This document shows, piece by piece, positions 1-9,105 of a stretch of 64,000 bases of DNA (position 1 is its first letter; each line of letters starts with the position of its first letter). The notes beneath the pieces were generated by a model. It made no database searches. It was not told where the DNA came from and saw only the letters and a list, made by a program, of their open reading frames with translations. The position numbers and the translations under genes are program-made. The stretch comes from Carpediemonas membranifera (taxonomy: Eukaryota > Fornicata), in contig JAHDYR010000069.1 of the NCBI GenBank assembly GCA_019828565.1, forward strand, positions 186,001-250,000. The letters are read 5' to 3'.

Positions 1-367
1 GCCGACCAAGGAGCAGACGAAGCTGCTCAACCCTCTGTTTTCCAAGAAAATGAAGGGATCAGATGAGGCGGTCGAGTTCGATCCGACCTTGAAACAGGCC
101 CTCGCCAAGCTCAAGACAACCACCGCCAAGCTTTCCCGCACAAGAGATCAGCTCGCCAGGCTCTCGGGCTCTGTCACTGAGCGGGAAAGCCTGAAGACGG
201 TCGCCCTGGGGACCTCGAGGCTCAACTACCTCGACCCCCGCATCACAGTGGCGTGGTGCCGCAGAGAGGGGTTCCCCATCACCAAGGTCTTCAACAAGAC
301 GCTGCTGACCAAGTTCCCCTGGGCCCTGGATGTGCCCGCGGAGTGGGTGTTCAGGCCGGAGGAGTGA
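1..367 (+). CDS. TOP1: DNA topoisomerase IB, C-terminal end (partial)
   Basis: This is the last ~121 codons of an open frame that enters from the left edge (first full codon at base 2) and stops with TGA at 365-367. The C-terminal domain of eukaryotic topoisomerase I is recognisable: a lysine-rich helical linker, then TSRLNYLDPRITVAWCRR with the catalytic tyrosine (codon 227-229) that forms the 3'-phosphotyrosyl bond to nicked DNA, and an ending with FNKTLLTKFPWALD. The enzyme relaxes supercoils ahead of replication and transcription in the nucleus. The core domain lies outside the window. The gene is convergent with the coiled-coil gene that ends 122 bp downstream. Confidence 0.93.
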   Translation, partial: PTKEQTKLLNPLFSKKMKGSDEAVEFDPTLKQALAKLKTTTAKLSRTRDQLARLSGSVTERESLKTVALGTSRLNYLDPRITVAWCRREGFPITKVFNKTLLTKFPWALDVPAEWVFRPEE

Positions 368-489
368 GTGTTACGTAAAGGCGTGGGTTATAGTAAATGG
401 CTGGTTTATGGTACATGTAACAGGCAATTCATCGCATTTGACGCCTTCATCCAGCACAGTCGTCGATTCATCATGACTGACGCCTCAAA

Positions 490-1383
490 TCACCGGCCTA
501 CTGCCATCAGAACTTCGGCAGCAGACCTGGGCTTGGCCACCTTGAAGCCTGATACCGTCGCTCCCATTCGAATGGTGTCCTCGAGCGGAACGGCGACAGG
601 ACCTTCGGGCGAGCGCTCGGGCGAGAGTAAAAGAGCGTAAGGGTCTTCATCGTCGCCCTTGGAAGCTGTTTGGTGCCTACGCGGGAAAGAGTAGAAAGGC
701 CGCAAGCGCTCCGCCCGCTGTCGTTCGCGGACGTCCTGTTCGAGACTAGACACGCCTTGACGTGTGCGTTGTATCGATCTAATGCTGGGTCTACCCGAAT
801 ATGCGGGAGAAATGTCAGCGTCCTCTGGCTTTCTTGCTCCAACGCTCCTCTCTACCGCTGAACGTCTGCTGCCGATGGTTCGACTCCCGCCAAAGGACAC
901 TGAGCCAGTGCTAGGTCTACGGCCGTTGTTCTGAGCCGTTTCGTCAGTTATAGGTGTAGCTAGCGGAGGCATGAGAGGATGGGGGGTAATGTCGTTCGAC
1001 AGCGGGCTTTTCACAACAGCGCTGCCGGTAAGGGAGGCGAGGCTTGTCTCCAGTGCCCTTATACTCCGCTGCTGATCGTCGATTACTCGTTCGTATGTTC
1101 GGACGCTGGAGCGGCACGCGGTGATGACATCCTGGGCAGCTTCGACCTCTGTTATGCGATCAGCGCGAAGAGAGGCTTCCATATCGCCAACATGCTTCTT
1201 AGAATGGCGCAAGGAACGTTGTGTCTTCTTCAACTCGGCCTCTAGGGCTGTATTTTGGGTCTCTAGTTCTCGAATTCGGGCGTGGAGCTTCATCTGTTGC
1301 CTCTTGAGGTCAAGGATGATCAGTCTGTCGTCTTCAAGAATACGTTTGATCTGATCTTTGTTGTTTAACTCGCGATCTTTCAT
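490..1383 (-). CDS. Coiled-coil protein, unknown function
   Basis: This 297-residue protein was not recognised. I chose the ATG at 1383 (MKDRELNNKDQ); the frame stays open upstream to ~1440 but only through a less protein-like stretch, and a CGCAGTTTT element lies about 25 bp before this ATG. Residues ~5-130 form a heptad-rich coiled coil (LDLKRQQMKLHARIRELE and following). The rest is low-complexity and rich in Ser, Arg and Pro, with many SP/TP sites suited to phosphorylation. A cytoskeletal or basal-body role is possible but unsupported. It is convergent with TOP1 and tandem with PRP8. Confidence 0.7.
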   Translation of the reverse strand: MKDRELNNKDQIKRILEDDRLIILDLKRQQMKLHARIRELETQNTALEAELKKTQRSLRHSKKHVGDMEASLRADRITEVEAAQDVITACRSSVRTYERVIDDQQRSIRALETSLASLTGSAVVKSPLSNDITPHPLMPPLATPITDETAQNNGRRPSTGSVSFGGSRTIGSRRSAVERSVGARKPEDADISPAYSGRPSIRSIQRTRQGVSSLEQDVRERQRAERLRPFYSFPRRHQTASKGDDEDPYALLLSPERSPEGPVAVPLEDTIRMGATVSGFKVAKPRSAAEVLMAVGR

Positions 1384-1880
1384 TGTCGCACTGCTGTCTC
1401 CTGAGAACAAAACTGCGAAAACCCAATTACTGGGCGACATCCGTCATCTCTTTCGGGTAGACTCAAGAGAAACCGATGACGACACGGCCGATGGCACCGA
1501 CGATAACACGGCTGAATGGAGTGGGTCAGTCACGGAGGTTCGACTCCCAGCAGTTCCGAACCTTCGCAAGGGAACTCTGTTTGACAGCTACGACCCCATA
1601 TCACCACGAGGACAACGGCATCGTAGAGACCCTCAAGTCTTTGTCTAAACGCCACAATGGGCGATATCCGTCACGATGAGTTGTAGCAGTAGATCGTGAA
1701 GGACAGAATAACGTGTGTACCTCGGAGCATGAGCTTGTCTTAGAGTGGAAGCAACTCAGACGTGCAGCTCGGAATCATAGCTTATCGCCAGCCTCGACAT
1801 TGTCACATGGTCATCCGACCGCCATCGACCTCCATCATATCCTTTATAAAAAATACCATGAGAATTGACCTCAAATACCA
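1384..1880. other. Intergenic region, coiled-coil gene to PRP8
   Basis: This 497-bp stretch holds no gene I can support. It contains the coiled-coil gene promoter (CGCAGTTTT on the minus strand near 1407-1415) and the 3' flank of PRP8. A TTATAAA motif on the minus strand at ~1844-1850 lies about 30 bp past the PRP8 stop and may serve in 3'-end formation. Confidence 0.5.
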
Positions 1881-4800
1881 TCAAATCGCGTCCCCGCCGA
1901 CCAACGGCTCAAACGCCTCACCATCGTCATCCACGCCAAGGAACTCGATCCAATCAGCCACCTTACGAACCCGGTTGCCCACATCGTGGAAGCCGCCAAT
2001 CTCCCCCTGCTTGAACTGATGCGCTGAACCAGGGCCCAGTGCCATGTTTCTGTCTTCAAAGTTCCAGCCGCCGTAGGGTACAACGGAGATCCCATCGCCA
2101 GCGACAAGCTGAACCTCAGAGGGGGCCAGCATCTCGTCGGGCTTGAAGTCAGACTTGTATGCGGCAACAGCCTTACTGGCGTTAAAGTCGCATGACTCGG
2201 CAAAGTCGAGGCCTGACTGGGGTACGTGCCGGCCACACACGCTGATCGAGCCTTGCGACTGCTCGCAGACAATGACCTCGGAACCGCGCCAGGCAGCGCG
2301 AGTGTCCTCGAACCTGTGGCGGAAGTCGCCGTGGTGCGCCACGACGGCGGCCTCAAACTCCTCGTCCGAAATGTTAGGCATCGTCACCATCCATCCGACA
2401 CAAACTCGACCGTTGAGTGCAGCGGGGGCGTGGTCAGAATCGTACGCGATACCATTGATTGCGACGGTCAGGATGTGGCCAGTCGAATATTGCGGGGGCA
2501 TCACAAGGGTGTCGATGTTGAATGTCTTGACGCCCTCGTCAAGAGAAGGCACCTCGCGTCCGAAGATAAAGCCGCAAATAGACGTGTAGATATCGCCAGC
2601 ACGCACGAATGATCTGACAAGAGATTCGGAGATAATCAAACGATGCTCAGGCTCGTCCGACAAGAACTCTGGCACAAGGGCCTCAGCGCGAAGCTTGAGG
2701 CTCTCATTCGCCAAGACACGGGGCTGCCAGTCGGATTGTGACACGAACTGCGGCCCTGTATGGGCGCTAGTCTTGAGCGTGACAATGGACCTGCCCAGTC
2801 GGTCAGTGGTACGAACAACAGTGGCCGTAGACGCAGCCGCGGCCTGTTCTGCTTCGTGCAAGACTGCCTCAGCGGCCTGTTGCCTCTCGAGGGACGGGGC
2901 TTCGACCTCGTCGCCAAGGATGATGCCGCGCTGCTCCTGGGGGGTGAGCGCCTCCTTGGTGATGTTGTTTCGGACAGCGTAGTCTGTGAGGATGAGATCC
3001 AGGAGAGCTGCCTCCACGTCCTGCCAAGCCTCGGTGCTGTGGGAAGGCCACATGTGGCCCTGCTTGACGGGGACGGATACATCTGGACGGAGGATGGCGT
3101 GGGCCTGCTCAGCGTTGAGGTGCATGGCGCGTAGGATGAGCATGAGACGATAGAACGCCGTGCTCGTCTGTATCGCGTCCTTGTCGTTGCCGTCGGCGTC
3201 ATTCTCGGCTGTCCAATCGTCGTAGAGGTGGTACATCAGCGTGACAGGCTTAGCGGCGCTGTTAATGGCCGCATTGACGGTGTCTAGAGTGCACACGACA
3301 GCAACAGGCAGGGCAAGCTCGGTGCCGCGGATGACGGCGTTCGGATGCTCGGTCTGCACTGTTCTGAGCATGGGCTCAAGGGTGCCTTCCCTCATGACGA
3401 CGAGCTCCGTCGGGCTGATGTCCGCGGATAGATCGCGCATCATGGCTGCAACGTCCTCGGCAGCCTTGTTCTTGGCGACGATACCGACCTTGGAGAGTCC
3501 GGCGAAGGCCTCGGGGGTGACTACGCGGAGCCTGGCGATGCCAGAGCCTGGCTCGAAGCATAGAGTGGCTCCATTCATGTTGCGGCGGACGACGTTGCCT
3601 TGTGCGGTGGTTTGGAAGGAAACGCGGTTGACATGAGTGTCGTCGACGAGCCAGGCCTTGGCATCAGCGAACAGCGTGGTAACGTTGGACGATGAGAGCT
3701 TTGGCACGTTGGTGTTGTCGAGGCTGAGCTGCAGGCCGGCCTTGACCCTCTCCCGGAGAGTCAGCAGTGCGCAGTCCTCCTTCATCAGCCTGTCCATGGC
3801 TTCGGTTAGGAACGGCTTGAGGTTTGGAATCCAGTTGCCATACGCACTGTACGTGTTGTAGCATAAGTCGATGACTACGGTGACACCAGTGGCGCTGGGG
3901 TAGGCGTTGGGGTCCGTGTTTCTCTGGGTGTTGTCCCTGTGCTTTCGACCGGCGAAGAGCTGCGTGTTGTGCTGGTCGAAATCGCCCCAACGGAGCACTA
4001 CTTCGAGCCAGAAAGAGTTGACCATGCTTCGCGTGGCCGTGGCGTAGTTGATGAAGACGTCGTTGCCAGTTGGAGCAGAGATGGGGGTCATGCTGCCGGT
4101 CACCTGGAAACCACCGCCTTGGGGCTTCAGCACGATGTCGGCCTTGCCCTTCGTCAGATCGCTCGCCTTGCGCTTGTCGTTGGCATCCATCCAATTGACG
4201 ACCTCGCCGATTCCCATGGGGTTTCCCCCAGATTCGGACTTGGTCTGGTCAAGGAAAGTCATCAGATTCACCACGATCGAATCGTGGATCTTCTTCCAGA
4301 TGTTGCCGGAGAAGGTCTGGACGAGGCTGGTCTTGAGCGTGGGGATCTTGCCGTGCATGACAATACCGGTCAACTCAATCTGAACGGCGTATCCGATATA
4401 CACATCAGATCTATTAATCGTGGGCGACCACCAGAGTGTAAATCTGCGATTCGGGATCTGCGACAACCCCTGGCGCTGGGCGTTAGTGAGCTTCTTATAC
4501 TTGAGCCTCTCCTCATTAGCCGAGCTCTTCGACCAAAAGAGTCGAGTCCAGTCGGTAAACCCGGTTGCTCTGAACACAGTGTGTTCCAGAATACACTCGA
4601 TCCCGCCCAGTGCTTGGACGACGTCCGTGCGGTAGGCGTCTAGGTTGTAGAGCCGGCCGTCGTGGCGGTAGTTCGTCCAGTACATGCTGTAGTACTTCGT
4701 GGTCGTGTAGGAGCGGAGGAGGGCTCGAATACGCCAGCCGTGGTCAAAGGCGAGCGTCTGGCGGTTCTTGGTGAAGATCGTGTTGATGCGAGGCACACCA

Positions 4801-7800
4801 CGGTCGAAGAGATCTTCTAGTTCTTCGTAGGCCACGCGGCGATTCTCTCGATCGGCGGTGGCTCTGATCACGGCGTACTCGCGCCAGACTGTGGCCGAGT
4901 CATCGACCTCGGCCTCCCATGTAGCGATGTACCGTCCGAGATTAGGCACGGTCGTCTCGTCGGACGTGGTCATACCTGCCCTAAAGTGCGTGGCGTCGCC
5001 CTCTCTTTGGGTAAACCGCAGGTCCGTCTGGGGGATGAGTATGTGGCCCATAGAGAGCATGCCGAGGCCGCCTAGGTCAGTGGGGGCGAAGAACACGACG
5101 GCGGGGAACCTGTTGGGCATCTTGGTGTTGAGTCCCTTCTTGATGCGGGTCTGGATCATCGTCTCGCAACGGACGAGCATGTCGAGCATCTTCGGGCTAT
5201 TGGATATGGCCTCTCGGTAGTACGCTGCGGCTCCGAGGACGGCAGTGTTCCATCTAGAGGCGATCTTGACGAACGTAGTAGCGCCAGAGCCCATGATGAT
5301 CATGCGGATTCGGTTAAAGAAATCCTGGACTCCGTTATCCGAGACGCGGAGCATCGCCTGGCATGTCTCGCGACCTCTGAACACCCACACGCCCGGACGA
5401 TGGTCCAGGCGCTTATTCGGCAGTCGGGACTTGGGCGATAGGTTGACTTCGAAGTTGCCGAGGTCAAACAGCAAGGCAGGGTTCGTGTCAGAGTACACGG
5501 AGGCCCAGGAGCCCTCGGACCACTCTAGGGAGCATATGAGGGGGGAGACCCGGGTCTGGCACTCGGCGAAGACAGCGCGGCCGAGTAGCACGTCTGCAGG
5601 GGTGAGTCGCATCTGGCTGTCCAGGGCCCAGCACGTCTTGTTGCCGTACTGGGTGACGATCTCTGCCCGCTCGAGCTGGGAGCGTGCTAGGCGGGCCACG
5701 AGTACGTCTGCTGCCTGTGGGGGGACTCGCAGGAGTAGATACGCGGTGTCCAAGTGCCGGACGTAGTGTCTGATCTCGTGTGCTGTCTGGACGTCGACGG
5801 GGACCTTTCCATAAGCGTACGGTGCCTCCTTGGGCCCTGCGAGAGCTATGGCGCGGTCCACGCCGAGGAGCATGAGGTCTGCTACGAGGCCGAGGAGCTG
5901 GGTGACGAAGCCCGACATTTGCATGCCGGGTATGATACCCACGCTGTTCTGATAGCTGAGGCCCTTGTACTCTAGCGTTGCGTTGTACCTCGCGACAATG
6001 AATGCTGCTAGACGACGGTCCATGATTCTCTCGAGGATCGAGGTGAGAAGGTTCAGATCAATCCGCTTCCATAGGTCGTGGAGCTTGGCTTTGACAAGGA
6101 CAGTCTTGCCGCTGTCTGCGTCCCATATCCCCTCGAGCGAGCTAAACGCCGCGCAGGTCTTGTGAACTAGCACTGGGACAGGCTCGTCGTCAGAGGGCTT
6201 GACCCAGTGGGGGAAGAGGCCGCGGGCGTGGGCCTCGTGCCATAGATAATGGTCGAGGTAGGCGTCGACGATCTTCTCGGCCGGGTCGACGATGAAGGTC
6301 GGGTGGACAGCCGTAAAGTTGTCGAAAAGATTGATCCCGACTGGCTTGAACGTGCGGCCTTCGGCTAGACGCTTCTTGATACGAATGAGCTCCTCGCGCG
6401 GATTATCGAAGGCCCGCTCGATGAGAGTGAGCTCCTCGCGCTCGACGGCGTTCAGGCTCGCGTTGACGCTGAATGGCTCCTTAAGGTGTTCGAGAGCTAG
6501 CGTCAGCAGCTTCGTATCATTCGTGGAAATCTCAGTTGGCATGGGGATCCGCGTATCTTTGGATATATTGACCGAATCTTGGACCACACCTCTGCTGAAC
6601 GCCCACTGTGACACCATCATGAGGATGGGGCCCGCGTCCTTGCTGATATCAGGCGGATTGGCGCGATGTTCAATCTGCCTCGCGTGTTCCTCCTTGACAT
6701 ACAGCCTGAGGAGCCTGCCTAGGTTCTTCTTCTCGACGGCGTGGTCAACAGCGTTCCCCGCGGCTATAATAGCTCGTGCCTTGTGGGTGGACGAGACGTA
6801 GTTGTCTGCCTTCACTCGAACGAACCTGTGTATGGCCTCCTCCAGGGGCGGGGGCATACCCGGCACAGCCCACGGCCTGTTAGCCTTCCAGCATCGCCAC
6901 GCCTCTTCCGCATGAGCGAGTGTCTTGCTGATAATCCGGTCTCGATCGGGCAGGCCGGTCGGGACGATGGAGTTGAGCTCGACGATGGTCTGCTGACGGA
7001 GGGAGAGGTCGAAGTTCGCCTCAATACGCTGCTTAGTGACACGCTGGCCTGTTTGCGAGTTGTCCCTGCCTTCGAACGTGCGTGCGAGGAGGTTTCCGAG
7101 CCATCGCTCGAGGAGGGGCGTGATCCCGCGGAGGAAGGCCACCCAGACACGCCACATCGGGGCCCAGAAGCCGCACGGGGCGGCCCTGGCGTGCTTAATC
7201 GTTGTCTTCTCGCCGTCCTCGTCTACTCCCACGCTCCTAGTAGCGAGTGTCGGTTCGAACTTGTAGTATACGATGTGCTTCAGCTCTTTGGTCGCCCTAA
7301 TCTGCCGCATCGTCCTATACTTGTGGCGGTAGATGCCAGTGAGCGTGCCGACGTGCGTGAACAGGTATAGAAGGCCGTCCGCGAGCTGGTAGGCGTCAAC
7401 CCCCTCGTTCATACGGTAGCGGACGTGGGTGTCGACCAGGAACTTTGTAAATCTCATGATCTCTCGCATAAGACTGAAGGCGTTACCGAACCGAGCCCGT
7501 TTCCTCTCCTTGGTCGTTAGCGCCTTGATTGGCTTGAGTGAAAAGTTATAATCCAGGTGTAAAAAGGTCAGGTTTCTCTTATGAACCAGGAGGTTGAGTG
7601 CGTTATACCCCTGTCGACAGATCTGGAGCCCGGCCTCGACCCAGTCCAACTCAGTAGACATAAACATGCCGCTGGCCGCGAGGTCTTTGAGCCTTGACCT
7701 GTCAGAGGGTGTCTCGGATTTCGTATGGACGTCGTTAAGGACAGCCTTCTTCAACTGGCGTTGGTAGCTTCGCCTGACCTTCTTTGGGAGCCTCTCCGTC

Positions 7801-8939
7801 TGCTTGGAGAGTGTCCAGTGTGCCGTGAGATTGACGTCGACCGGCCGGACCGTTTTGCCAGATCTGGTGCTGAACGGGGCGGGTGCATGGAGGAGTGTGA
7901 ACCCATCGCCAGTGTGGTCTGGGAACGGGACTGCGGCGAGGGCTGGGGCCACGTCTATCATCTCGTCCTCCCACCCATCGTCCTCAGTGTGGTGGGGTTG
8001 GGGTGACTGCGAGAGTCGGGTGTATCTCCGGGGGAACCCTGCCACCTCATCCTCAGGGGCCCATGGGACAGGCCCTGGGCGCGGTACGTGGTCGATGAGT
8101 CTGGCGCTGTTCGGCATGGGTTTCACCCCCCTGGGCCTGTCGTTGTAAAGGTGCGGTAAATGCACCTGGTACTCGGTACGCAGAGGCCGGCGGAAGAGGA
8201 CCTTCTCTGCGGTTGAGAACTCAGACCAGTCAGCTGTGCCATCGTCCTTGTGAAGCGGTTCAAACTTTGGTCCGCCAGGCACTGCGAGGTTGAGGGCCTT
8301 GGTGTTCTCAAACGTCTGGAGGTTGAATAGGAAGGTCCTGGCGTCCATACTGGGTGCAAACTGGTGGAACGCGGCGGTGTTGAGGTAGAGCTGGAGCATT
8401 ACGTCGACCGGGAGGCGCCACGTCTTGTATGACGGGCCGTTAACAAAGGGGGTGCCTAGGAGAGGCATGGACTCGTAAATAAAGTCGTGCGGGGCGCGTA
8501 TGGGGAGTTCGATGGCGGGGGGCGGTGTGAGGGGCGCGATGATTTCGCCATAGTCGATAGGCGGCTCGTCGTCGTCAAAGACAGGGATGTTCATGCGGAC
8601 GAACGCGGGGTTGCGCTCCTTGTATTCCTTCATGGCCTTCCACGTGGCGGCCCACTGAGCCTCGTAGACGGGATCGATGACTCGGGGAACGTCCGTGAGA
8701 ATGGTGATGGCGCCGGTTTTGTGGTACATGGCGTTCACATAGCGTACTTCTTCCCATGGGAAAGGCATGTTCTCGAAGAGCTTGAGAACTGCGTGCGGGA
8801 GGAAGCGTAGGGCACCAAGATGAAGCTCACGCTCGCTGGCGTACTTCTTGCTGCTCAAATCACCACGCATGCGCATAATCTGGCGTAGATGCTCAGGCGG
8901 CATCCTAATCATCTCATTAGGCTGCTCGCTATCCGCCAT
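1881..8939 (-). CDS. PRPF8: Pre-mRNA splicing factor Prp8 (U5 snRNP core)
   Basis: This intronless 2,352-residue protein has almost the length of human (2,335) and yeast (2,413) Prp8. Prp8 is the scaffold that cradles the spliceosome's catalytic RNA. Start ATG 8939 gives MADSEQPNEMIRMPPEHLRQ, matching the conserved N-terminal block. Further blocks: LGALRFLPHAVLKLFENMP; an RT-like region from ~735; KKLTNAQRQGL and IPNRRFTLWWSPTIN in the linker/endonuclease-like region (~1480-1680); an RNase H-like domain with TGVTVVIDLCYN (~1680-1930); and a Jab1/MPN domain from ~2095 that binds Brr2. The usual acidic C-terminal tail is replaced by a different ending. A full Prp8 implies active splicing, which agrees with the introns found in this window. 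It is divergent from the ATR gene across 166 bp. Confidence 0.98.
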   Translation of the reverse strand: MADSEQPNEMIRMPPEHLRQIMRMRGDLSSKKYASERELHLGALRFLPHAVLKLFENMPFPWEEVRYVNAMYHKTGAITILTDVPRVIDPVYEAQWAATWKAMKEYKERNPAFVRMNIPVFDDDEPPIDYGEIIAPLTPPPAIELPIRAPHDFIYESMPLLGTPFVNGPSYKTWRLPVDVMLQLYLNTAAFHQFAPSMDARTFLFNLQTFENTKALNLAVPGGPKFEPLHKDDGTADWSEFSTAEKVLFRRPLRTEYQVHLPHLYNDRPRGVKPMPNSARLIDHVPRPGPVPWAPEDEVAGFPRRYTRLSQSPQPHHTEDDGWEDEMIDVAPALAAVPFPDHTGDGFTLLHAPAPFSTRSGKTVRPVDVNLTAHWTLSKQTERLPKKVRRSYQRQLKKAVLNDVHTKSETPSDRSRLKDLAASGMFMSTELDWVEAGLQICRQGYNALNLLVHKRNLTFLHLDYNFSLKPIKALTTKERKRARFGNAFSLMREIMRFTKFLVDTHVRYRMNEGVDAYQLADGLLYLFTHVGTLTGIYRHKYRTMRQIRATKELKHIVYYKFEPTLATRSVGVDEDGEKTTIKHARAAPCGFWAPMWRVWVAFLRGITPLLERWLGNLLARTFEGRDNSQTGQRVTKQRIEANFDLSLRQQTIVELNSIVPTGLPDRDRIISKTLAHAEEAWRCWKANRPWAVPGMPPPLEEAIHRFVRVKADNYVSSTHKARAIIAAGNAVDHAVEKKNLGRLLRLYVKEEHARQIEHRANPPDISKDAGPILMMVSQWAFSRGVVQDSVNISKDTRIPMPTEISTNDTKLLTLALEHLKEPFSVNASLNAVEREELTLIERAFDNPREELIRIKKRLAEGRTFKPVGINLFDNFTAVHPTFIVDPAEKIVDAYLDHYLWHEAHARGLFPHWVKPSDDEPVPVLVHKTCAAFSSLEGIWDADSGKTVLVKAKLHDLWKRIDLNLLTSILERIMDRRLAAFIVARYNATLEYKGLSYQNSVGIIPGMQMSGFVTQLLGLVADLMLLGVDRAIALAGPKEAPYAYGKVPVDVQTAHEIRHYVRHLDTAYLLLRVPPQAADVLVARLARSQLERAEIVTQYGNKTCWALDSQMRLTPADVLLGRAVFAECQTRVSPLICSLEWSEGSWASVYSDTNPALLFDLGNFEVNLSPKSRLPNKRLDHRPGVWVFRGRETCQAMLRVSDNGVQDFFNRIRMIIMGSGATTFVKIASRWNTAVLGAAAYYREAISNSPKMLDMLVRCETMIQTRIKKGLNTKMPNRFPAVVFFAPTDLGGLGMLSMGHILIPQTDLRFTQREGDATHFRAGMTTSDETTVPNLGRYIATWEAEVDDSATVWREYAVIRATADRENRRVAYEELEDLFDRGVPRINTIFTKNRQTLAFDHGWRIRALLRSYTTTKYYSMYWTNYRHDGRLYNLDAYRTDVVQALGGIECILEHTVFRATGFTDWTRLFWSKSSANEERLKYKKLTNAQRQGLSQIPNRRFTLWWSPTINRSDVYIGYAVQIELTGIVMHGKIPTLKTSLVQTFSGNIWKKIHDSIVVNLMTFLDQTKSESGGNPMGIGEVVNWMDANDKRKASDLTKGKADIVLKPQGGGFQVTGSMTPISAPTGNDVFINYATATRSMVNSFWLEVVLRWGDFDQHNTQLFAGRKHRDNTQRNTDPNAYPSATGVTVVIDLCYNTYSAYGNWIPNLKPFLTEAMDRLMKEDCALLTLRERVKAGLQLSLDNTNVPKLSSSNVTTLFADAKAWLVDDTHVNRVSFQTTAQGNVVRRNMNGATLCFEPGSGIARLRVVTPEAFAGLSKVGIVAKNKAAEDVAAMMRDLSADISPTELVVMREGTLEPMLRTVQTEHPNAVIRGTELALPVAVVCTLDTVNAAINSAAKPVTLMYHLYDDWTAENDADGNDKDAIQTSTAFYRLMLILRAMHLNAEQAHAILRPDVSVPVKQGHMWPSHSTEAWQDVEAALLDLILTDYAVRNNITKEALTPQEQRGIILGDEVEAPSLERQQAAEAVLHEAEQAAAASTATVVRTTDRLGRSIVTLKTSAHTGPQFVSQSDWQPRVLANESLKLRAEALVPEFLSDEPEHRLIISESLVRSFVRAGDIYTSICGFIFGREVPSLDEGVKTFNIDTLVMPPQYSTGHILTVAINGIAYDSDHAPAALNGRVCVGWMVTMPNISDEEFEAAVVAHHGDFRHRFEDTRAAWRGSEVIVCEQSQGSISVCGRHVPQSGLDFAESCDFNASKAVAAYKSDFKPDEMLAPSEVQLVAGDGISVVPYGGWNFEDRNMALGPGSAHQFKQGEIGGFHDVGNRVRKVADWIEFLGVDDDGEAFEPLVGGDAI

Positions 8940-9105
8940 TTGATCAGCACTCGTGGAGTGCGCAAAACTGGCAAAATAAAACACGAGACTAGACTGGACT
9001 TGGGTGGCAACAAGATGAGCGGTGAAGCCACCAATCGTCCTAACGAAGTCCTGACTTGTTGATGAGTGACTGCGCCATCGAGTTGCAAACGCGCTCTGGC
9101 CTGGC
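8940..9105. promoter_or_regulatory. Bidirectional promoter between PRP8 and ATR
   Basis: Only 166 bp separate the divergent PRP8 and ATR starts, so both promoters must lie here or in the first codons. A degenerate copy of the window's recurrent element (GCGCAAAACTGG, near 8959-8970) lies about 20 bp upstream of the PRP8 ATG. No TATA box is evident. Confidence 0.45.

Noticed and set aside
1538-1548. GGTTCGACTCC, a tRNA B-box match
   Set aside because: Flanking bases do not form T, anticodon or acceptor stems, and there is no A box at the right distance; a similar GGTTCGACTCC at ~874 is inside a coding gene.
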